Below are positions 30,350 through 35,554 of a stretch of DNA of 35,554 bases, one piece after another. How positions within the stretch are numbered: position 1 is the first letter of the stretch; each line of letters begins with the position of its first letter. The stretch spans positions 5,699 through 41,252 of the forward strand of contig MEXE01000017.1 of NCBI GenBank assembly GCA_001775555.1, in the 5' to 3' direction. Source of the stretch: Candidatus Amesbacteria bacterium RBG_19FT_COMBO_48_16. GTDB taxonomy: Bacteria; Patescibacteriota; Microgenomatia; CAZETR01; Amesbacteraceae. The position numbers were made by a program, and so were the translations under genes. The notes below the pieces were generated by a model, which worked only from the letters and a program-made list of their open reading frames with translations, did not search any database and was not told the DNA's origin.

Positions 30350-31092
30350 TCGATCTGTTCCGGCGAATCGACTTCCGCGGTGTCTTCACCGGTGGTGGAA
30401 ATGTTGGGTTTTTCCTGATGGACAAGTTCAGGCGGGGTAAATGAGACGTAAGTAAGTTTTTCCGTGGGGGGAAAGGAAGGAGAGTCTTTGTACTTGGCTC
30501 CGCGGCTGACTTCACGGATGAATATTTTTAGCCCGGGCTTGGTTTTGTCCGAGTTTTGCAGTTCAACGGATTTTACCCAGGCTTGGAATACATTGCCCGC
30601 CTTAAGCAGGGTGCGCATACGGGAAGCCAGGTCATCAGGGAGGCGACCCAGATACTGCTTTTGGGGAGTGAGGACGGAAACACAATGCTGTCTGGCGGTG
30701 ACTAAGACGGGATCGGCGGGGCGCAGGGCTGACAAGATTTTCGGGTCTCCCAGGCGGGACAAGCTGACGGTGCGGGTAATCCCCGGCTCTTCCAGGAATT
30801 GAGGTAGTGCGGCAGGTGAAGCAAAGACAGTTGCAAGGGCAGAACCGGCATTTTTTACTTGCTGCAATCCCCTTGTCGCGATTGAGTCGTAACGATCAAT
30901 TTTCAGAACCTGCTTGTAGGCCGTCTGGGCTTTGACTTTGTGTCCTGTTTCCAGATATGCCCGGGCTAATCGGTTGAGAGCCTGGGTATCGTGGGGTTCG
31001 GATTTGAGGATCTGTAAATTGAGTCTGACAGCCAGTTTCCAATTCCGATCCATGGCTGCGGATATGGCTTGATTGGGCAAATTCTGATCCAT
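30346..31092 (-). CDS. TPR-repeat protein
   Basis: Residues 1-75 form about two TPR units (AAMDRNWKLAVRLNLQILKSEPHDTQALNRLARAYLETG and HKVKAQTAYKQVLKIDRYD; here spread over 13-72). The remaining 170 residues are unassigned, with beta-like RTVSLSRLGDPKILSALRPAD and YVSFTPPELVHQ, ending in an acidic tail (EDTAEVDSPEQID). No TM or signal. On the minus strand a TATACT lies about 17 nt before the start, and GGGGTAG near the ATG may serve as a ribosome site. Function unknown; protein-protein contact is likely. Confidence 0.7.
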   Translation of the reverse strand: MDQNLPNQAISAAMDRNWKLAVRLNLQILKSEPHDTQALNRLARAYLETGHKVKAQTAYKQVLKIDRYDSIATRGLQQVKNAGSALATVFASPAALPQFLEEPGITRTVSLSRLGDPKILSALRPADPVLVTARQHCVSVLTPQKQYLGRLPDDLASRMRTLLKAGNVFQAWVKSVELQNSDKTKPGLKIFIREVSRGAKYKDSPSFPPTEKLTYVSFTPPELVHQEKPNISTTGEDTAEVDSPEQID

Positions 31093-31117
31093 ATTTCTAC
31101 CCCGAAAAGTATAAGGG

Positions 31118-31145
31118 GTGACGGGGGGAAGTCAACTGGTATAAT
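31118..31145 (+). promoter_or_regulatory. Promoter of yebC
   Basis: GTGACG (31118-31123), 16 nt, consensus TATAAT (31140-31145), then 9 nt to the yebC ATG at 31155. Predicts a leader of 0-3 nt. Confidence 0.6.
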
Positions 31146-31154
31146 TGGAGCGGT

Positions 31155-31898
31155 ATGTCCGGGCATTCAAAATGGTCGACTATAAAAAGGCAAAAGGAGG
31201 TCAAAGACGCGAAGAAGGGGGCGATTTTTACCAAACTGGCGACGGCAATTACTGTAGCAGTGCGGCAGAGCGGGGGAGTAGCTGATCCTGACCAGAATTT
31301 TCGCCTGAGGCTGGCCGTGGAAAAAGCCAGACAGTTTAACATGCCCAAAGATAATATATCCAGAGCGATAGATAAAGGTACAGGTACTGGGGGAGGAGAA
31401 CGAATGTCAGAAGCGGTGTTTGAAGGTTTTTTACCCGGGGGAGCGGCAGTTATTATCGAGACAGTGACGGATAATAAGCTGAGGACGGCCCAGGAAATAA
31501 AGACCTTATTGGATAAAGGAGGCGGGAGCCTGGGCAGCAGCGGTGCTGTGGGATATCTGTTTAACCAGCTGGGGGAGCTGAAAGTAAAAGTTCGGGATAC
31601 AAGTTTAAAAAGCATGGATGAACAGGAATTGGAGATGATTGATTTGGGAATAGAAGATGTCGAAGTAGTTGAGGACGGATTTTTGATTTACTGCGAGCCG
31701 AAGAAGACATTTGAGATAAAACAAAGGCTGGAGGATTTGGGGTATGAGGTGGAGTCAGCAGATCTGGTAATGAAACCGTTTGTACCTCTGGACTTACCTC
31801 AGGAGGAGAGACAAAAAGCGGATCGGCTGGTGGAGAAACTTTGGGAATTGGGTGATATGACAAACGTGTGGTGTAATTATTTGATAAAAGCTGATTGA
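31155..31898 (+). CDS. YebC/PmpR family protein
   Basis: Seen: SGHSKWSTIKRQKEVKDAKKGAIFTKL at the N-terminus (2-28), RLAVEKARQFNMPKDNISRAIDKGTG, YEGF-like VFEGFLPGGAAVIIETVTDN, GGSLGSSGAVGYLF and the C-terminal VEDGFLIYCEPKKTFEIKQRLEDLGYEV, all diagnostic. Length 247 aa is normal. Members act as transcriptional regulators and, more recently described, in relieving ribosome stalls at polyproline, which would complement efp in this window. Followed 2 nt later by a membrane protein gene. Confidence 0.95.
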   Translation: MSGHSKWSTIKRQKEVKDAKKGAIFTKLATAITVAVRQSGGVADPDQNFRLRLAVEKARQFNMPKDNISRAIDKGTGTGGGERMSEAVFEGFLPGGAAVIIETVTDNKLRTAQEIKTLLDKGGGSLGSSGAVGYLFNQLGELKVKVRDTSLKSMDEQELEMIDLGIEDVEVVEDGFLIYCEPKKTFEIKQRLEDLGYEVESADLVMKPFVPLDLPQEERQKADRLVEKLWELGDMTNVWCNYLIKAD

Positions 31899-31900
31899 AT

Positions 31901-32671
31901 ATGCGTAAAAGGCAAAAAATGGTAGCTACGGCAGGCAGTCTGGGGGTGGGGTTGCTGCTGGCTCAGGCGGCGCCTTTGGAATGGCGGTATCCGCTGGTGG
32001 GTCTGTTTGCGGCCTCGACCTGGGTACTGTCAGCCTGGTCACTGAGAGAAGGTTTGTCCGGGGTGGAATGGCTGACGGTATTGCTGCCCCAGGTATTGTT
32101 TACCGGTTCAGTGGGGATGTTTTATATACTTCTGCCGGGATCGTGGTGGGCCAGGGGGGCAGTGATGCTGTTTTTCGGAGTAGGACAGTATGCATTGCTT
32201 CTGACTGCAAATATTTTTTCGGTGGCGGCCATCAGGACTATTGCACTTTTTAGGGCGGCAAGTGCGGTGGGATTTGTGATGACATTGGTAACAGGCTTTT
32301 TTGTGTATAACACCATCTGGTCATTCCGGTTACCCTTCTGGGAAGTGGGAATATGGGTGTGGCTGACCAGTTGGGCAATGTTACTGCCGGCTTTATGGTC
32401 GGTGAAGTTGGATCGTTTCTTGTCTAAAGAGGTGATAACGTACTCTTTTTGGCAAGCTGTTTTAGTAGGAGTTCTGGCCATGACGATATCTTTCTGGCCG
32501 ATAACGGTGGCAGTACTGTCGGTGTTTTTGTGTACGATATTATATATATTGATGGGAATAACTCAACATTATTTTGCGGACAGACTACTGCCGCGGATGG
32601 TGTGGGAGTACGTGACCATTGGGGGAGTAGTGGCGGCGACGGTGTTACTTACCGCTGGTTGGGGTATATGA
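31901..32671 (+). CDS. Polytopic membrane protein, unknown
   Basis: 256 aa from the ATG at 31901, 2 nt after yebC (TTG at 31895 is possible). About eight hydrophobic helices, e.g. VATAGSLGVGLLLAQAAPL, LLPQVLFTGSVGMFYILLP, VGFVMTLVTGFFVYNTIW, LAMTISFWPITVAVLSVFL and YVTIGGVVAATVLLTAGWG. Charged residues are few and confined to loops. No family recognised. Overlaps the next gene by ATGA. Confidence 0.75.
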   Translation: MRKRQKMVATAGSLGVGLLLAQAAPLEWRYPLVGLFAASTWVLSAWSLREGLSGVEWLTVLLPQVLFTGSVGMFYILLPGSWWARGAVMLFFGVGQYALLLTANIFSVAAIRTIALFRAASAVGFVMTLVTGFFVYNTIWSFRLPFWEVGIWVWLTSWAMLLPALWSVKLDRFLSKEVITYSFWQAVLVGVLAMTISFWPITVAVLSVFLCTILYILMGITQHYFADRLLPRMVWEYVTIGGVVAATVLLTAGWGI

Positions 32672-33111
32672 GTGAAAAGGAAAGAAGAGATATATTAAGC
32701 GGGACTGGTGAGGATCTTAAATACGCAAAATCGTTGGGTTTTGTAGGCGCGCATATTGATCCAAAAACGGGTAGGGTAGTGATACCTAGGATGCAGATGC
32801 TTCAAGTACAGGAAGAAGTAGTCGCAAAGAAGCAGAAAGAGCGGCTAAAGAGAGAACCCGCAAAAAATAGACCGAGATATCCCGGCAAAGGAGCTAGTGA
32901 TGAAGAATGGAGGAGATATGCGGCTGAGACTTATGCACTACCAGGGGCTAAGTTAACACTACCAGTAATCCCGAGAGGAAGAGGACGCGGATGGACAATA
33001 TTAAGGCTGATCAAGGGAGAAGGGATAGAATACGAGTGGACATGTGGTTGCAGACGAGATAAAAGAGGGTCTGAATATCGTTGTGGAAAAAAAGATTGTT
33101 TAAGAGAATAA
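32668..33111 (+). CDS. Small basic protein with C-terminal Cys cluster
   Basis: The frame is open back to 32449 inside the membrane protein gene, but the ATG at 32668 (ATGA overlap) gives a 147-aa protein with better composition. Layout: charged helix (SEKERRDILSGTGEDLKYAKSLG), HIDPKTGRVVIPRMQ, a basic middle (KKQKERLKREPAKNRPRYP), GASDEEWRRYAAETYALPG, and a terminal WTCGCRRDKRG with YRCGKKDCLRE, i.e. four Cys that may bind zinc. Composition is more AT-rich than its neighbours. Possibly nucleic-acid binding; function unknown. Confidence 0.65.
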   Translation: MSEKERRDILSGTGEDLKYAKSLGFVGAHIDPKTGRVVIPRMQMLQVQEEVVAKKQKERLKREPAKNRPRYPGKGASDEEWRRYAAETYALPGAKLTLPVIPRGRGRGWTILRLIKGEGIEYEWTCGCRRDKRGSEYRCGKKDCLRE

Positions 33112-33169
33112 AATATTAGGAGGGTTTTGACTAGGGGAGAGGGGAGAGGGGAGGCGAAATTCAAAGTTT

Positions 33170-33186
33170 AAAAATCAAAATTCAAA
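33170..33186 (+). repeat. AT-rich 17-mer, copy 2 (intergenic)
   Basis: AAAAATCAAAATTCAAA, identical to 27226-27242 inside the rluD-like gene. Confidence 0.7.
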
Positions 33187-33474
33187 ATACTAAAGTTTTC
33201 ACAAATACATATTGTTTTTCACGAGTGATAGTATTACTATAAGTCTTTATATCGGTCTTATTTAGCTTCGGATGATATAGTTTGTACTGGTAAAGATTAC
33301 ACTTTGGTTAACGGTGTTTGTGGATAAGTGCCAGGTTCTCCAGGGGAGGGAGACTAACAAATTTAAAATCAAATTTAATATTAAAAATAGATTACAAAAG
33401 TTGAAAAATATTAGTGATTATTTTGAGAAGAGAGGAGGGTTATTCCCCACCGGGTCTTGACAGGTGTATTTGAA

Positions 33475-33496
33475 GATGATAGAAACGGAGTATAAT
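33475..33496 (+). promoter_or_regulatory. Promoter of the xer-like gene
   Basis: Consensus TATAAT (33491-33496) with a weak TTTGAA about 16 nt upstream; a perfect TTGACA at 33463-33468 is too far (28 nt). Transcription would start near 33503, just before the hairpin. Confidence 0.5.
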
Positions 33497-33505
33497 ATCT
33501 CTTAC

Positions 33506-33537
33506 ACGCAGTTTCCCCACGATGGGGAAGACTGCGT
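33506..33537 (+). promoter_or_regulatory. Stable 14-bp hairpin in the xer-like 5' UTR
   Basis: ACGCAGT plus TTCCCCA pair with TGGGGAA plus ACTGCGT, with a one-base G bulge and loop CGA. No T-run follows, so it is not an intrinsic terminator. It ends 29 nt before the ATG. It may be an RNA regulatory element or a recombinase/protein-binding inverted repeat. Confidence 0.6.
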
Positions 33538-33566
33538 CTAAGAGCAACTAATTTAAAAAGTTTCTT

Positions 33567-34532
33567 ATGGACTCCCCTGTTACAGATTCTAAACCCAAAG
33601 CCTTATTACCCTACTTTGACGATTTCCTGCTTTTTTTGAAGACCCAAAACTATTCCGAAGAAACTTTGTATAACTATGAGCGGGATCTGCGAATGCTGAT
33701 TAATTTTGCGACGGAGGAAAAATTGCGGTTTGAGGACTTGAATAAGCAAATCATAAACAGATTCAAAGCATATCTTATCAGCCGGGATAGAAAACAGCCG
33801 TCTACGGGGCTTACAGCGGTTCGCAAACTCGAACCCCGGAGCGTAAACAGGGTTTTGTCGGCAACCAGGACTTATCTGCGATATTTGATTGACATAGACA
33901 AACCGGTACCGATTCCGCCGGATGCGATAAAAATGGTAAAGACGGACAAGAAGCATCCGCAAGTGGCGGAATTGTCTGAATTGATTAAGTTAATAGAATC
34001 GCCGGTAAGACTCGAGAAAGACGAATTGGTGGGAATAAGAAACCGGGCGATGCTGGAAGTGTTGTTGTCTTCCGGGATGCGGATTTCGGAACTGGTCTCC
34101 CTGAACAAAAACCAGTTGGACGGAAGCGGCCGGCTATTTATCCGGGGTAAAGGCCGGAAAGAACGGTTTGTATATTTAACCGATCGGGCAACTTTTTGGG
34201 TGAACCAATATATAACCCGAAGGAAAGATAACGGACCGGCTATGTTTGTGCCTCTCCGCGGCAGCCGGGCCGGCAAAACCACGAGGCGGATTTCCACCAA
34301 TTATCTGCAGGCCAAAATCAAGGAATACCGGGAGAAATTGCTGATTAATGTACCCACGTCGGCACACAGCCTGCGCCACGGATTTGCTACCTATCTTGCC
34401 GAATCCGGAGCCAATCCGGCGGCAATCCAGGTATTATTGGGTCATGAAAGCCTGGATACAACGACCAGATATGTGCACGCATCGGATAAGTTTGCAGAAG
34501 AGACGCACCGCAAGTATCACCCGGTTAAGTAA
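33567..34532 (+). CDS. Tyrosine recombinase, XerC/XerD-like
   Basis: Seen: N-terminal SAM-like core-binding domain (FDDFLLFLKTQNYSEETLYNYERDL, about 17-41) and catalytic domain with Arg172 (SSGMRISEL), Lys195 (RGKGRKERF), His267-x-x-Arg270 (AHSLRHGFA), His293 (LLGHESLDTT) and nucleophile Tyr302 (RYVHA). All catalytic residues intact; 321 aa is slightly longer than XerC/D (about 298). Role: chromosome dimer resolution or integration. It lacks the signs of a mobile island around it, so a housekeeping Xer role is favoured. Confidence 0.93.
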   Translation: MDSPVTDSKPKALLPYFDDFLLFLKTQNYSEETLYNYERDLRMLINFATEEKLRFEDLNKQIINRFKAYLISRDRKQPSTGLTAVRKLEPRSVNRVLSATRTYLRYLIDIDKPVPIPPDAIKMVKTDKKHPQVAELSELIKLIESPVRLEKDELVGIRNRAMLEVLLSSGMRISELVSLNKNQLDGSGRLFIRGKGRKERFVYLTDRATFWVNQYITRRKDNGPAMFVPLRGSRAGKTTRRISTNYLQAKIKEYREKLLINVPTSAHSLRHGFATYLAESGANPAAIQVLLGHESLDTTTRYVHASDKFAEETHRKYHPVK

Positions 34533-34740
34533 CTGGTCTTTTGGCTTTGAGACCTTTTCCTTGGGACTTTTTAACTGCGATTCGGATTGGTTCTTCGACT
34601 GCTTGAATAATAAGCCTTGTTAACAGTGCTTCTACGGGATTGAGTGGTGTTCTGAATGTATCTGGAAGTTCATCAACTGCGGCTAGATTAATGGGATAGC
34701 CTTCAGGGGAAAAAGTGGTTGATATCTTTTTATCTGACAT
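34525..34740 (-). CDS. Small hypothetical protein
   Basis: 71 aa: SDKKISTTFSPEGYPINLAAVDELPDTF, a helix NPVEALLTRLIIQAVEEPIRIAV and a basic tail KKSQGKGLKAKRPVT. Convergent with the recombinase, overlapping it by 8 nt. On the minus strand TACAAT lies about 14 nt before the ATG. No family recognised; composition is coding-like. Confidence 0.5.
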   Translation of the reverse strand: MSDKKISTTFSPEGYPINLAAVDELPDTFRTPLNPVEALLTRLIIQAVEEPIRIAVKKSQGKGLKAKRPVT

Positions 34741-34827
34741 GTTGATTGGGTTAATTGTAGCATACTCCCCTCCCCTACCCTGTTTGTGAAAAGTTATATA
34801 AGTGAAAAGGGCTGTATGATGGGGTTT

Positions 34828-35481
34828 TTAGAGGGTACCGAGGAAGTTCATGATTTCGTCGGCCACGGAGGTGGTGAAATGTCGGTTGACCTGGGTGGCC
34901 TCCACCCACTTGAGCTGTTTGAAATCCCCACCCGCGACTGTTTTTCCGGAAATTATCCTACAATGGTAGTACAGACCAATGATGCGGATTTTTTTGCCGG
35001 GTGAATCGGGAATTAACCGGGCGTGGACCAGAGAGATGACCCTGGCAGTAAGACCGGTTTCCTGACGGATGGTTTTGATAATTTCCGACTCGAAGTTTAG
35101 GGAGTTGAATTTTCCGGAAGGAAATGTCCAATGCAAATCCCGAATATGCGTGTCGGTACTTTTGCGCAGACCTATTAATACCCTGGATTTTTTGTTGATG
35201 ATAGAGATGCCCACGACCAAGGTGGGTTTGGGACGGGTTTGAGAGAGGAGCTGATAATACAACCTGAGAATTTTATTCACATCCGCATTGTCAAGATAAA
35301 GTTCCTTGGCAGCGGTTTGTCTGGATGCGGCTTTTTCACCTTTGGTAGATATGACGAAGAAATTTATCATTTCCCTGAGGATTTGTGAGCGGGATTTCCC
35401 TGTCTTGGTTTGGAGGTTGTTAAGAACAATATCCATTTCTTTAGGTAAAGAAAAGGCGGTGATAAGCTTTTTTACAGGCAT
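34828..35481 (-). CDS. Ribbon-helix-helix domain fused to a degenerate Nudix domain
   Basis: Seen: residues 5-44 (KLITAFSLPKEMDIVLNNL, then GKSRSQILREMINFF) form an RHH DNA-binding domain; residues 86-215 a Nudix fold (TLVVGISIINKKSRVLIGLRK, HWTFPSGKF, KWVEATQV). The Nudix box at 123-144 is degenerate: the REUxEE core reads KTIRQE, so most metal-binding glutamates are gone and hydrolysis is doubtful. By analogy with NrtR (Nudix plus winged helix) it could be a ligand-sensing repressor. An 8-bp inverted repeat (35482-35523) spans its promoter. 217 aa. Confidence 0.8.
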   Translation of the reverse strand: MPVKKLITAFSLPKEMDIVLNNLQTKTGKSRSQILREMINFFVISTKGEKAASRQTAAKELYLDNADVNKILRLYYQLLSQTRPKPTLVVGISIINKKSRVLIGLRKSTDTHIRDLHWTFPSGKFNSLNFESEIIKTIRQETGLTARVISLVHARLIPDSPGKKIRIIGLYYHCRIISGKTVAGGDFKQLKWVEATQVNRHFTTSVADEIMNFLGTL

Positions 35482-35523
35482 AGTTATTAATATATATAAA
35501 ATATTATAAATATTATAATAACT
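35482..35523. promoter_or_regulatory. Inverted repeat over the RHH-Nudix promoter (candidate operator)
   Basis: AGTTATTA (35482-35489) and TAATAACT (35516-35523) are perfect inverted copies, 26 bp apart, spanning from the base next to the start codon to the -10 box. The interior is almost pure A/T with further TATTATAA-type strings. Confidence 0.5.
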
Positions 35524-35540
35524 AATTTAATTTTCGTCAA
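35512..35540 (-). promoter_or_regulatory. Promoter of the RHH-Nudix gene
   Basis: On the minus strand TTGACG (35535-35540), 17 nt, TATAAT (35512-35517). Near-consensus; a 5' UTR of about 24 nt follows. Confidence 0.8.
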
Positions 35541-35554
35541 TTATGAGCACAAAA

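Larger units (their letters stand above)
33112..33566. other. Long AT-rich intergenic region with DnaA-box and structured leader
   Basis: 455 bp without a gene, the longest gap in the GC-richer part. It holds a purine tandem (GGGGAGA repeats, 33133-33154), AT-rich fillers (33160-33190), one perfect DnaA-box TGTGGATAA (33319-33327), a 70-bp AT-rich block (about 33358-33430), a -10 TATAAT (33491-33496) and a strong hairpin (33506-33537). This may be a regulatory region or, less likely, a replication-related locus. Confidence 0.5.

Noticed and set aside
33133-33190. CRISPR array or tandem spacer structure
   Set aside because: The purine-rich and AT-rich strings are short and irregular, with no repeat-spacer periodicity; no cas genes in the window.
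33319-33327. Chromosomal replication origin at the DnaA box
   Set aside because: Only one perfect box and no dnaA, dnaN or box cluster; dnaB is 8 kb away. Kept only as a weak observation.

Overview
This window most likely comes from an uncultivated Candidate Phyla Radiation (Patescibacteria) bacterium, probably of the Microgenomates type. The inference rests on the gene set and style: compact housekeeping genes separated by very short gaps, Cys-rich zinc-type bS18 and bL31 (bL31 with a basic/acidic tail), an RF1 with a shortened N-terminal domain, a CvpA-CAP fusion, many small membrane proteins of unknown function and no biosynthetic operons for amino acids. UGA is used as an ordinary stop (rpsF, htrA-region genes, prfA), so this is not one of the lineages that recoded UGA. 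The exact lineage cannot be fixed from sequence reading alone.

Layout. Positions 1-8588 form a visibly AT-rich block: a GHMP kinase, two P-loop nucleoside/nucleotide-type kinases, a GT4-like glycosyltransferase, a CYTH-like protein, then on the opposite strand a sulfotransferase and an HD phosphohydrolase, then a NodU/CmcH-type carbamoyltransferase and an Asp/Glu racemase. It looks like an accessory biosynthesis or decoration island (sulfation plus carbamoylation of a glycan or small molecule). From 8646 onward composition switches to GC-richer housekeeping DNA: ychF, rpsF-ssb-rpsR, a CtpA-type protease, HtrA, rpmE-prfA-cvpA/CAP. Positions 15899-21097 hold a minus-strand operon. Positions 21419-25297 carry small envelope proteins, an MBL-fold enzyme and dnaB. 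Positions 25326-32671 carry tRNA-Leu(CAA), efp, a TraR/DksA-like zinc-finger protein, an RluD-type pseudouridine synthase, a Kef-type antiporter, an LCP/LytR_C-like protein, a TPR protein and yebC. Positions 32668-35540 hold a small Cys-rich protein, a long intergenic region, a Xer-type recombinase and a ribbon-helix-helix/degenerate-Nudix fusion.

The most interesting system is the minus-strand unit read from 21097 down to 15899. A near-consensus promoter (TTGACA, 17 bp, TATACT) drives a complete class I T-box leader whose antiterminator and terminator are mutually exclusive. Its T-box reads UGGG, matching a C73 discriminator, which among bacterial tRNAs is the hallmark of tRNA-His. Behind the terminator comes a tRNA-His(GUG) gene itself, then two diverged tandem paralogs of unknown function, a HigB/HigA-like toxin-antitoxin pair, hisS and an EamA permease, all tightly spaced. 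So one uncharged-tRNA-His switch appears to control the tRNA, its synthetase, a TA module, two unknown proteins and a possible exporter.

A second recurring pattern is that at least ten genes (ychF, rpsF, htrA, rpmE, dnaB, efp, orf80, orf222, kef, yebC) have a TANNNT -10 hexamer only 6-9 nt before the start codon, which predicts leaderless or almost leaderless mRNAs. AT-rich filler repeats sit both between genes and in frame within genes (rluD, a signal peptide, eamA).
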